Shown here: positions 54,236 through 64,000 of the stretch, piece after piece | How the letters are laid out: every line of letters starts with the position of its first letter | Position numbering within the stretch: position 1 is the stretch's first letter | Assembly (NCBI RefSeq): GCF_015706575.1 | Contig: NW_024037059.1 | Coordinates: forward strand, 30,018,129-30,082,128 | Source of the DNA: Patiria miniata | Lineage: Eukaryota > Echinodermata > Asteroidea > Valvatida > Asterinidae | Direction of reading: 5' to 3' | DNA length: 64,000 bases | Made by a program: the position numbers and the translations under genes | Notes under the pieces: generated by a model | Database searches by the model: none | What the model was told of the DNA's origin: nothing | The model's input: the letters and a program-made list of their open reading frames with translations, nothing else

Positions 54236-56212
54236 TGCCCCCATTTCTTTTACCGCACACCGTACCAGCCTGGAAATCTCAATGTAACAGGAGATTTATT
54301 TGTATACATTGACTGCATGCTTACTCATTGGGAGTTAGAAATAATAAAATGGGAGTATAGGCCCTAATGTAAAACAGGACCAAAGATATAGACTTAGATT
54401 TCTGACTTCGATTCAGAAAAGAAAATTCAATATGTTTTTTCTCTAAAAGCATCATGTTTATTTCAAACGTTGGTGGGAAGGAACACCACCTACTCACTCA
54501 TCACATTTACTGAAATGCTAAACATTCCTTCAAATCTCATGCATAATTTTCCTGGTAGGTCTATAGGCTATATTTAACATGTTTAAAAACAAAGCGAACG
54601 CACGAAAAGAAAAGACTTGTGCAAAATCCAGCCAAAATGCTGTATGTAATGAACTCACCTACTTAAACTGGATCAACAGTTAGCTGAAGTTTTCCACCAC
54701 AAACATAATACTTCCGCCAAATGTAAAAAAAGTATGGCAAAACTACCATCAACTTGTAAGTTGCAAGCCTTAGGCTTATAATGTGTACATGTCAGGCCTA
54801 TACTTTATCCTCATGAGATGAATGGTGCAACAACAGCTACATTCCTTTACCCAACACAAGAAAAACCAGTCGCTATTTGTGTCACACAGTACCATAACAA
54901 AGGAACACTACGATCATGATCTTTATTCAAGTTCAATATAGGCCCACATACGCACATACGAACAAGCACTGAAAATGCCATTGATTCAAGTTCACAGTTC
55001 AAACAGGCAACTCTGTCTACGGAAGCACAAAATGGACATTGCACAAATATCAACACTGCATGTGTTTTTATAACTCCTGATGCATGTATACATGTATACA
55101 TGTTAAGATGCCTACAAATACGATTTTATATTTTGAAAGATATGAAAATGGAAAAAGGAAGGTCACAAATATGAATTGCAAACGAGGATGTATTAAAGTA
55201 TCCACGATATAAAGCTAAAAATCAGGAAATATATACCCTACGTTTCATTCATGTGTACTATTGAAGTGACTGTTACTGGTTGTAGTAGAAAAAATAGCGC
55301 ATGGTAGGGGTAAGGTGGCTTGGCTTAAATCCTGGACACAACAGAGATGCCACTTTTAAGGTTTTAACCTGAATTCTGGGGTTTTTTTAAATGTGACAAA
55401 ATTGAAAGTGCTGGATTTGGTCTGAAACATCCAGAGAACAGACTTGTGAAAGGCGTAAGGGTAGTGTCAGGTTTTTAGTAGTGTTTCAGGCTTTTTATTG
55501 ATATATTGTTGGCATCTCTGACACAAGAACAGCCCATTTTTTAAAGAACATCGGAGTCTAGCCACAAAATGATCGAGACCCAAGTAGGAACATTACAGCA
55601 AAAATAAAAATAGAAAAGCAACCCTTAGTACAGCTGGTCGGACTGCCTGTAAAATTATTCTTTCTGGCATTACATGCTGTCATTGTGAAGAACACAATAA
55701 AAGAAGGTCATTTCCAAAGATACGTCAAGGGACACATTTGTGGAAATTTCCGTTAGTAGTTGGTTTGTAATTGGGTGAATCCGTGAATGGGTGTGCACAA
55801 GCATTGACACGACAAACACATGCGCGCATACATATCATTCATTGGTTCAGTGCGTGACATTGGGTACTGTAGCTGCAATCAGCTGAATGAGAACTGTCTC
55901 GGATGCTGATTTTGGGCACAATTCAAAGTATGACTCTGCAACTTTTGAATTGGAATCGAGACCCTAGAATACTGTTTCCACTGAATACACAGCATTCACA
56001 GAGCTAAATCTTCATCAAGTTGTTACGCAACTGTCTTTAGATATATTGAGCACTTTTGTTGCTTCAAACAAACAAAAATCCACAAATGACAAATGATCTA
56101 CCTTACCTTTAGTTTTCACTGATGCAAATTATCAATTCCATCATATTTCAAAGGAAACAAGAGATAACTGTTTCAATCATTCTCTGACCTGTGCCTCTTT
56201 ATTTTTTTTCAG
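54236..56212 (-). repeat. TRIM6 5' flank up to the rGC last exon
   Basis: Cassette DNA with the direct repeat at 54980-55050, a MITE at 55342 and the decayed TTAA-type element (about 55520-56095). It ends in a T-rich tract and CAG acceptor. Confidence 0.6.
55342..55520. mobile_element. Short MITE with CAGAGATGCCA ends
   Basis: CAGAGATGCCA is exactly inverted as TGGCATCTCTG. ACACAA is present on both sides. hAT-like ends, but I can confirm only 6 bp of duplication. Confidence 0.75.
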
Positions 56213-56302
56213 GGCAAAGGTGAAATCCTGACGTACTGGCTTGAGGGACAGGATCCAAGCTACAAGATCGACAGAATCAAACCACCCAAACAAAACTTGT
56301 AA
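56213..56302 (+). CDS. rGC gene B, last coding exon
   Basis: Same 29 residues as the exon at 25070 (GKGEILTYWLEGQDPSYKID ... KQNL, stop TAA), with only silent codon changes such as GGC/GGT and CTC/CTT. Acceptor ATTTTTTTTCAG. Conservation of the protein with drift at silent sites suggests that at least the exon has been under selection in both copies. Confidence 0.85.
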   Translation, partial: GKGEILTYWLEGQDPSYKIDRIKPPKQNL

Positions 56303-57374
56303 ACATCTAGCATTATCCCAACATCATCTGCAACGGAAGTTACAAAGTCCACTAAATAGCATTTAGATCAGCAATTACATGTATTTGTAAAGAGGCAAAA
56401 ACCATAACCAGCTATCAATCTGAGCCAGAAATTATACCACAGTGTGTGTAGGTCTATTTGAAAAAGCTAACAACAAATTCAAATTAGCTCACAGTTTTGT
56501 GTTCACTTGTAGCCTACAATATAACTTTGATCAAGTCACTTATTTACAAAGACTGAAGTATTTTGAAGTCGCATTATAATCTATTACAATGTAGAAGTTC
56601 TAACAAAAATGACATCAAACAATCTAAAAAATGTTTTCATCACACAAACACACTTTGAGTTCAAGCTGTTGAGAGTCGCTACTTTGGTATTAACTTGTAT
56701 TCAAACTTAATTCACAAAAAAAAAGAAATGTATATAACATCGAATATTACTATGTAAACTATAATATATCAGTCTAGCTCAAGAATCCAAAGTTGAAAAA
56801 AGAAGCAAGGCAGATTTGTAACAAAGATGATACTTGAATTGTCATGGTATTGATAAGAACAAAATCAGCATTGTTATCATTCAAAAAAAGCGTGACTAGA
56901 AATGAACTTTAAATTTACCCTTGTTAACTAATGCAATATGAGGTATGCAGCTGCAAAACGCAAATAGTAGAATGTGAGGACTCGGGTGTTATTCACTTTT
57001 ATAAATAAAGCTTTAGCAATTTTGGACGCACAGATTTTTATAAATTGGCATAGAAGTAAGATGTGTAACGTGAGAATGTATACAGCAAAAAAATAAAACC
57101 CATCCAGACACTGGTGTAAATGGAGGATTTTCTATTGTTCCTCTTCCCTTTTCCTTTGTTTATACCTGAACTTTTTCGCAACAGCTCTCATTGGTTTTGT
57201 ACACGTTTTCCAACGAACCGAGGAGTCCTCGATTCGGTTTCTGTCCTCGATGCATCGATGATATTGAACGTGTTCGTCCTCGATTTGCACCATTAACATG
57301 CACAGCATCCTTTTACGAAGCCATTTTGTTGTTTTGTTTTGGTTTATTCACATTCGGAATTCAAAGTTGCCAGA
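56303..57374 (+). other. 3' untranslated and intergenic DNA after rGC gene B
   Basis: Counterpart of 25160-26290. AATAAA at 57004-57009 is the conserved candidate poly(A) signal. No gene. Confidence 0.5.
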
Positions 57375-58430
57375 TGGATTCGAATTCGATTTCTATGAAG
57401 ATCAGCTTTTTAAAAAGGATACTTTGACAAAGTTTGCAGTGAAATAAGTCAAAAATGTTATTGTTTTTTTCCAAAAATTGATGATTTTTGCCCAAAATCT
57501 TTAATATAATTATTGGGTGTTTGAATGTTAATTGATGCTCCTCTTACCATTAAAAGAATGTCTGCATAGTTTGGAGAAAAGTCATTTTTTGGCTAAATTT
57601 CATTTAAAAAAGTGTGGGTTTTTTTCAAATTTGGCCAAAGAATGAAATTGCTTCAAATTGGCAGGAAAGATGCCTTAAGGACACTAGAATACATTCCAAT
57701 TCGATTCCTCGACAGATAAGCTTTTAAAAAGGATATTTTGACAAAACTTTGCGGTAAAATCAGTCAAAAATGTTGTTTTTCTCCAAAACTTGATGATTTT
57801 TGCCAGAAAGCGTTAAAATATTGGGTATTTGAATGTTGATTGATGCTCCTCTTACCTTTAACAGAATTTCTGCATGGTTTGGAGAAAAGTCATTTTTTGA
57901 CCAAATTTCATTAAAAAGGTAAGGCTAACCCCCTTTTCTTTTCTTTTTTAAATTTGGGCCAGGAAAAAAAAGAAATTACTTCAAATTTGCTGGAACGATG
58001 CCTAAAGGAACCTAGAACACACTCCCATTCGATTTCTGGACAGATAAGCATTTAAAAAGAATATTTTGACAAACGTTGGAGGTGAAATCAGTCAAAAATA
58101 TTATTGCTTTTCTTCAAAATCTATGATTTTTCCCCAAAAGCGTTAAAATATTGGGTGTTTGAATGTTGATTGATGCTCCCCTTACCTTGAAAAGAATGTC
58201 CGCATAGTTTGGAGAAAAGTCATTTTTTGGGCCAAATTTTATTTAAAAAGTAAGGCTATTAGCCTTAAAAAACAGAAGGGGTTAAACCCCTTCTGTTTTT
58301 TTTTTTTTTAATTTTGGCAAAAAAATGAAATTGCTTCAAATTTGCTGGAAAGATGCCTGAAGGACCCTACGCATTCCAATTTGATTTCTGGACAGATAAG
58401 CTTTTAAAAGGGATATTAGGATATTAATAG
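57375..58430. repeat. Tandem repeat array, second copy
   Basis: Same three-and-a-bit units of about 330 bp as at 26291-27340. Confidence 0.85.
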
Positions 58431-58479
58431 TCGCCCGTAGAGGTACAGATGGCGATTCGAGCATGTTTATCTATAGAAG

Positions 58480-58650
58480 CGGGACTCTCTGTATCTGTAT
58501 CACAAAAATGGTCCTTTTTCCCTCTAGTTTCCCAACCCATTATTATTATTATTAATTATTAATGCAGATTTCATTAAAACAAACCTCATTGTGTTTAATG
58601 GAATCTGGGTTGGGATTTTTTTTTTCGTGATACAGATACAGAGAGTCCCG
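58480..58650. mobile_element. MITE, copy of 27401-27571
   Basis: Same perfect 24-bp inverted ends. Confidence 0.8.
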
Positions 58651-58732
58651 TTTGTTAAAGCCTCTTAGAATCTAGCCCCATAAATGTGGCCTATATACTG
58701 GACTACCTCGGTAAACATAGGCCACACATCCA

Positions 58733-59093
58733 CATGTACAAAAACGTGTCGAACTTTGCAAAATTTTGATATTCACATTTAGGCTTAGTTTGTAGGGTTT
58801 TTGTGCTTTAGAAGCATACTCACCCTCTTTGTAGGCTAATCAGAAAGTGCTGCCTTTTCCAGATGTCTATTTTTCGTGAAATTTCCAGATTCATTTGCAC
58901 ACGTTTGCGTATCAAAATTTCAACATGAAGTTTCACAAAAATTAGACATCTGAAAAAGGCAGCACTTTCTGATTAGGCTATAAAGAGGGTGAGTATGCTT
59001 CAAAAGCAAAAAAAAAACCTACAAACTAAGCCTAAATGTGAAAATCAAAATTTGGCAAAGTGCGACACATTTTTGTACATTTTTTGTACATGG
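58733..59093. mobile_element. Long foldback element, copy of 27654-28013
   Basis: Same arms; one extra T in the right arm. Confidence 0.8.
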
Positions 59094-59324
59094 GGCTACT
59101 TAGAATCTAGTATCTACAACATAGTTTTAGCTCCAGCTCTATGTCGAATTCCTATGAGCATTGGAGCTGGAGTTACTCAAGCTAGGGGGTTTCCCAAGCT
59201 AGAGTTTCTCAAGCTACATGATCGCCAAACCTTCGAACTCTTGTAGTTCTAAACTACACCAGTATTGGCGTTATTTATTGTACGGTTGTTGTTTTTTGTC
59301 CTTGTGGGTTTTTGTTTGTCATAG

Positions 59325-59490
59325 TTCTCGGCTGGGCTACATATGAAGACGAGAAGACCACTAAGGCATACGAGGCGGTCATGATCTTAACACCTAAGAC
59401 CCGGCAAGAAGACCTATGTGTACAAGGACCGGACGATGGGACGTCAAGGATACTGTTCAACTCGCTCCATTCTTCGGAACTGGCAGATAC
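59325..59490 (+). CDS. rGC gene C, probable extracellular-domain exon
   Basis: Counterpart of 28246-28410 with the same acceptor and donor. It reads LGWATYEDEKTTKAYEAVMI then LTPKTRQED. The exon is one base longer than in gene B (GGACGATGGG against GGGCGTGGG), so beyond TRQED the two copies diverge in frame. At least one cannot be joined to the next exon in the ancestral phase. Function as for gene B: part of the ligand-binding outer domain of a membrane guanylate cyclase. Confidence 0.45.
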
Positions 59491-59786
59491 GTAAGTCAAA
59501 AAAATATACAAACTAGCTTGATGAAATTAAATTAAAGGTAATAAACAACATTTGCAAACATCCAAAAACAAAACTGCCAAATTATTATGAAATACCTAAC
59601 TTGACTGAGAGTGAATAAAATTCTTTCAAGCATCCTATGAAACCATTTAGGTGTGATGTCATTTTTAAGAAAAGTGGAATTTTGGAATCCATTTCCAACG
59701 ATGGTCGGCTTGGGAAAAAAAATGACTTGTTTTTGTTTTTAAATACTGCCCCTAATTCACCAAATTTAGTTAGTCCACAAGCCAGC

Positions 59787-59869
59787 TAGTCTGGTTCCCT
59801 GATCTGACAATTCCTCGACATCTATAAATTGGTCCGTTTCATATAAAGTAGAGTCAGGCAACCAGACTA
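59787..59869. mobile_element. Short TIR element, copy of 28708-28791
   Basis: Same inverted ends. Confidence 0.6.
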
Positions 59870-60024
59870 CAAGAACAGCATTTTTTCTTGTTTTTTTCCG
59901 CCAGTATCTATGAACACAAAAACTTTAAACAGGTCAGTGTAACATTATTTGCTGAAAATACTAACCCCCAAATCCATCCATTTCTGAAAATTACAGCAAA
60001 AGCTAAGTGTTGTATATCTAACTA

Positions 60025-60111
60025 TAGCCCAACTGCGTCTGGCCGTACAGTACTGTCGCAAGCTCTGTAGTAGCTTGCGATAGTACTGTACGGCCAGACG
60101 CAGTCGGGCTA
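60025..60111. repeat. Hairpin, copy of 28947-29033
   Basis: Same arms, loop and flanking ATCTAACTATA repeats. Confidence 0.75.
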
Positions 60112-60121
60112 ATCTAACTAT

Positions 60122-61748
60122 AATTCCGGAAATCTCTGTCTGTGTGTATTTTGATTATCTTCAGAACCGGGCACCGTATGAAGTTGAAAATCGGCGGGTG
60201 TATTGCTCGGGACTCCAGAGTGTGCAGTGCCGAGTTTGAATTTGTTTGGATGAGCCGTTCTCAAAAAAGCTGCAAAAAAGCAACATTTTCTGAGGCAAAT
60301 GCGGCAGTATTTATAGCCTAAACCACCACCTATCTAGACCATCAATTGTTGACATCATGTTTAACCGGATTATTTTGACCATCTCTCGGGGGGGGGGGGG
60401 GGGATTTTCCCCCCCCCCCCCATTAAGATCTTGGCCATTAAGTGACGAAAGATTTTGAAACTCGGTACATGCATAGAGCAACTCTTCATAAACATACCCA
60501 AGAAATTTCATGACTATAGGTCAAAGGGTTTTGGAATTATGGCTAATTAATTATTCATATGTACGAATGGCAATTCTACGTCTGTGTACACGACGTATAA
60601 GAGAAAATTCAGTTTTCACGATGCGAAGCGCCGGAAAATTTTTTGGTATCAAAAGATGCTCGAGGCTAAAAGTCATAACAGCTCGGGTCGTGAAAATTTT
60701 TTCAAGGTTATTGCGGAAAAAGTTCTGCCCACCCCCCCCCCCCCCCTCCGGCCCTTTTAGGGTTAAGTGAAAGCGTGCGTGCTCAATATGACGCAACACT
60801 GGAAAAAGGAAGGGCACATGCATTGTAGGGCGATACCATTGTCCAGTGTGGGTGAATAGCACTGCATACCATATGTTTCCGTATGTACACGTACGTGGTG
60901 GCTGCACGCGTCGGGCACATTATTTTTTGCAGTCGACTGAGCGACCATAGTAGGCGGTCAACTGAGCAACCTTTCTGCAGGGCGATACCATTGTCCAGTA
61001 GGGGTGAATATCTGCACTATTTTTGCAGCTTTTTCGAGAACCAATCGCCCAAACAACTTCAAACTTGGCACAAACTTTGACGTGAGTGTGCATTCAACCT
61101 GTCAAAATAACACCATTGAATCGCGTGCGTTGTTCGCACGAGCTGTTCTCAAAAACTCTGCAAGCATGCAACCAATACCAGCGGCAAAGCAATTTGCGCT
61201 TCCCGAACATGCACATTTTAGACGGGCACTACACTACCATGAGGAAGATTGACAAAAAGCCTGGCTGCAGCAGAAATTCAAAACATATGCTGTCGTCACA
61301 TGCCAGCCCCAGCCTATAGACTTCGTGCACAGGTACCCCTCGACGGTTATAAAGGGAAAGTTGGGGAAGACCACTGGGAGGGACATTGTGGAGCGCTGTT
61401 GGCCAATCATAGGTGTAGCCAGTGGGGTGGGGAGGGGGGGGGGGGTAAGGGGGATATAAACGCCCCAATATTTTGTAAAGACTGCCCTTTTCCATTCAAA
61501 TGCCCTTTTTTTTCACCAGCGCCTACCCCCCCCCCCCATATTTGTGAAGAGTGCCTTCCTTTTGTTAACAAGTGCCAGTTTTTTTTCTGAACAAGCACCC
61601 CATACCAGGCCCCCCCCCCCCCCATGTGATTTCACGGAGGCCAATTGTCGGGAGAAAAAACCTGTCTACATTTCAGCACGGACGTGCAAGTGCCCTTTTC
61701 AAGACATTTTTAAACCACCCCCCCCCAATAAAAATGACCTTGCTACGC
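60122..61748. other. Gene-less interspersed DNA, copy of 29045-30654
   Basis: Same content; homopolymer runs differ in length (60388-60421 G/C pair, 60732-60746 C run). No exon seen. Confidence 0.5.
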
Positions 61749-61886
61749 CCCTGCCAATGGTTACAGTGTTCGACTCGTGTGCCATGGTACTGGGTTTGAA
61801 CCCTGACAGGAAACATGGTGCTCATGTTCATGGGTAAGAGCTTTTAGTATAAAGCGTTATATAGAAGCTTTTATTATTATTTACAC
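61749..61886 (+). mobile_element. tRNA-derived SINE, second copy
   Basis: Same B-box-like GGTTTGAACCC and TTATTATT tail as 30655-30792. Confidence 0.6.
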
Positions 61887-62099
61887 TATTATTTTTACAT
61901 TCGAACGCATTGCAGCTGACGTTCACGTGAAGAAGCTACGGGTTGGTGCAAATCCGCAAAACAATTAATCTTGCGTATTTCACGCCATATGCACATGATG
62001 CGTCTCTCCAACTAGGGCTCTCGAAAGTTGTCAAAAAGCGCCCTCTGGGTTCGTGAACGGAGTCCATAGGTTTATGATCGGGCCTGGCTAAGCATGCAC

Positions 62100-62633
62100 T
62101 TAAAGGTACAGTCCATCATTTGTAATTTGTGCATTTTGTTCGTTTGAAGCAACAAACGTGCTCAAAATCTAAAGAAGGGTGCTAACAACTAACTTGATGA
62201 AGTTTCAGCTCAGCTTCAGCTGTATATTCCGAGAAAAACAGCATTCTAGGATCTCAATTTCAAATGAAAAGTTGCTGAATCGTGTTTTCAATTGGGCCTG
62301 AATGCAGTGTCTGAGACACGTTCTCACTGATCCGATTGCAGCTGCTACACGATGTCGTGTAGCAACCGCGCGCGTGTGTGCGTTGTGTCAACGCTTGCGC
62401 GCACTTTGCCGCATAAAAAAACGAACTACTAACGGAAATTTCCAACGGTGCCTCTTTAGACACACCATTGGAAAGGTCGTCTTTTGTTGATTTCTTCAAA
62501 ATGACAGCTTGCCAGAAAGAAGAATTTCACAGGGAGTTTAGTCCCCTTACTATCTTTCAACTGAGTATGTTTTTCAACAATAATTACATTAGTTACTTTT
62601 TGGATAGCTGCAAATGATGGACTGTAGCTTTAA
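62100..62633. mobile_element. TTAA-flanked MITE, second copy
   Basis: Same TTAA borders and inverted ends as 31007-31540. Confidence 0.75.
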
Positions 62634-62942
62634 GGCCAAGTACATGTATGAGATGCATGAGATTTCTTCAGTTAGATTTGGGGCTTCAATTGTGTGGCAA
62701 TTTCGTCAATGGTTTGACTTAAAGGTCTAAATTTATTCTTAAACCACCTTTTCATATACGCCTTTTCATCGTTCATTGCATAAATATAGTTGCATGTATA
62801 GTTTTATAGGTACCAATATACAAATACAAAATTGAAAAGCGGCTTAGTGTATTCAAATTTTTTCAAATTGTCATCTCAAATTACTGCAAACCAAACCTAT
62901 CCCCGCATTTTCACCATTAACGTCTTGTTCTCAACTTGCCAG

Positions 62943-63011
62943 GTCGTTAACTTGTTGAAAGCCTTGTGCACGCTGTTCGATGCCATCATTTCCAACTATT
63001 ACGTTTACAAG
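62943..63011 (+). CDS. rGC gene C, cyclase-domain exon 1
   Basis: Identical in translation to 31850-31918 (VVNLLKALCTLFDAIISNYY then VYK), with the same splice signals. As in gene B, no upstream exon with the FSDIVGF motif is visible. Confidence 0.75.
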
Positions 63012-63202
63012 GTAAATTATTCCATATAACCCAGCAGATTGTTTAAAACCAAACTTGCAACAAAATGTAAATCACAGGACGTTAAAATGTGCTATTAGCT
63101 AATAGTTCCAAGTTACATTAAGTCAAAAAAAAGATGTAAACATGTTTTCTATTATATCTGAAAGCAAAACTAACCAATAATAAATGATAACGTCTTACAA
63201 AG

Positions 63203-63377
63203 GTTGAAACTATTGGCGATGCCTACATGCTGGTCTCCGGCCTACCGCTCCGTAATGGCAACCGTCACGCCGGTATGATCTCCTCCGGTGCATGGCATTT
63301 GCTGGAGGGCTTTAGTAGTTTCATCGTGCCGCACAAAGAAGAGGAGAAACTCAAACTCTGAATCGGTATTCACTCAG
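63203..63377 (+). pseudogene. rGC gene C, cyclase-domain exon 2 with an in-frame stop
   Basis: Counterpart of 32110-32284. The frame starts VETIGDAYMLVSGLP and reaches KLKL. At 63359-63361 it has TGA where gene B has CGA (arginine of LRIGIHSG), a typical CpG transition. Translation would end inside the catalytic domain, before the [15 protein letters not shown] core. Splice sites are intact. Either gene C is a recent pseudogene or this is an allele or sequencing difference. Confidence 0.75.
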
Positions 63378-63429
63378 GTAAGATCGTTGTCTTTGCTTGT
63401 AGTCGAGGTACTCATGATGGATCGCAACT

Positions 63430-63725
63430 ACATCACAAGTCTATAGTCACAAGTACATCACAAGTCCAGTCACGAGTACATCACAAGTCTGGTCACAAGT
63501 CCAGTCACAAGTACGTCACAAGTCCAGTCACAAGTAAACCACAAGTCCAGTCACAAGTACATCACAAGTCCAGTCACAAGTACATCACAAGTCCAGTCAC
63601 AAGTATATCACAAGTCCAGTCACAAGTACATCACAAGTCCAGTCACAAGTACATCACAAGTCCAGTCACAAGTACATCACAAGTCTAGTCACAAGCTAGT
63701 ACATTACAAGTCCAGTCAAAAGTGA
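63430..63725. repeat. 23-bp minisatellite, second copy
   Basis: Counterpart of 32336-32632, nearly the same number and order of variant units. Confidence 0.85.
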
Positions 63726-63815
63726 ATCACAACTTCAAGCTCTGCTCAAGCTATTTGTGCTTGATAATGTTGTGTATGTATGACAATTTCTTCATTGTTT
63801 TGGACTTTTTTCAAG

Positions 63816-63914
63816 GATCTTGTTTGGCGGGTGTAGTTGGCCTGACCATGCCTCGGTATTGCCTCTTTGGTGACACGGTCAACACAGCGTCTCGTATGGA
63901 GTCTAACGGACTCG
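63816..63914 (+). CDS. rGC gene C, cyclase-domain exon 3
   Basis: Same residues as 32723-32821 ([20 protein letters not shown] then [12 protein letters not shown]), same acceptor and GTAAGT donor. Downstream of the stop in exon 2, so it is translated only if that stop is absent. The remaining exons lie beyond the window. Confidence 0.8.
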
Positions 63915-64000
63915 GTAAGTAGAATCTTGTTACACAAGACAACTCAAATTATGCTGATATATGGATTTGAGAAAGTGAACGCACAAACGTAATTAAGCGT
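63915..64000 (+). other. Start of the next rGC gene C intron
   Basis: Matches 32822-32907. The window ends before the MITE-related part seen in gene B. Confidence 0.6.

Larger units (their letters stand above)
33926..56212 (+). other. Last intron of rGC gene B, holding TRIM4-6 on the opposite strand
   Basis: Donor GTACGA at 33926 and acceptor TTTTTTTTCAG ending at 56212 flank exons that together rebuild the conserved MKGKGE junction in phase. Everything between is cassette DNA, transposable elements and three open TRIM-NHL genes on the - strand. Confidence 0.65.
56960..64000. repeat. High-identity segmental duplicate of 25.9-32.9 kb
   Basis: From about 56960 to the window end the sequence follows 25880-32907 almost base for base (offset 31.08-31.09 kb). 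This includes the 330-bp tandem array, all MITEs, hairpins, SINE, rGC exons and the minisatellite. Differences are scattered substitutions and homopolymer-length changes. Confidence 0.9.

Overview
The window looks like AT-rich, repeat-dense nuclear DNA of a marine deuterostome invertebrate. An echinoderm is my best guess and a hemichordate or cephalochordate is possible. The reasons are spliced receptor guanylate cyclase (rGC) exons with GT-AG borders, several near-identical intronless RING/B-box/coiled-coil/NHL (TRIM2/3/71-type) genes, many short terminal-inverted-repeat elements, and a tRNA-derived SINE ending in a TTATTATT tail. I see no bacterial features, no CRISPR array, no rRNA and no recognisable virus-like element.

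Layout. Two tandem copies of a roughly 31-kb unit are present, plus the start of a third. On the + strand lie rGC exons: the last exon of gene A (25070-25159); gene B (28246-28410, 31850-31918, 32110-32284, 32723-32821, 33834-33925 and, about 22 kb away, its last exon 56213-56302); and the start of gene C (59325-59490, 62943-63011, 63203-63377, 63816-63914, running off the window). On the - strand, inside the very long last introns of genes A and B, lie TRIM-NHL genes. Unit 1 has TRIM1 (3043-4960, two frameshifts), TRIM2 (12399-13650, 5' truncated and frameshifted) and TRIM3 (14591-16510, one internal TAA). Unit 2 has TRIM4 (37883-39799), TRIM5 (45618-47537) and TRIM6 (51789-53708), all open. 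Two further cassettes (9.0-10.4 kb and 21.4-22.8 kb) keep TRIM flanks but have lost the gene.

Each TRIM sits in a cassette of several kb. In + strand order this is: a 100-bp inverted-repeat MITE, an A-rich block, the TRIM 3' flank, the TRIM gene, a GGTACCC-rich hAT-like element about 80 bp from the start codon, the TRIM 5' flank, a decayed TTAA-type element, and the next MITE. A roughly 60-bp direct repeat lies on both sides of each gene and could drive unequal exchange. Because the cassettes are paralogous, an intact cassette shows the empty site of insertions found in another. This lets many short elements (hAT-like with 8-bp duplications, mariner-like with TA, two with 4-bp duplications) be delimited exactly.

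Function. TRIM4-6 are predicted E3 ubiquitin ligases with a six-bladed NHL propeller. The rGC exons encode part of the ligand-binding region and the second half of the cyclase domain. Between 28411 and 31849 I could not find exons for the membrane segment, kinase-homology domain or first half of the cyclase domain. Gene C also carries an in-frame TGA. Genes B and C may therefore be degenerate copies of a functional rGC lying mostly outside the window. Nothing in the sequence links the TRIM proteins to the cyclase beyond their nested position.
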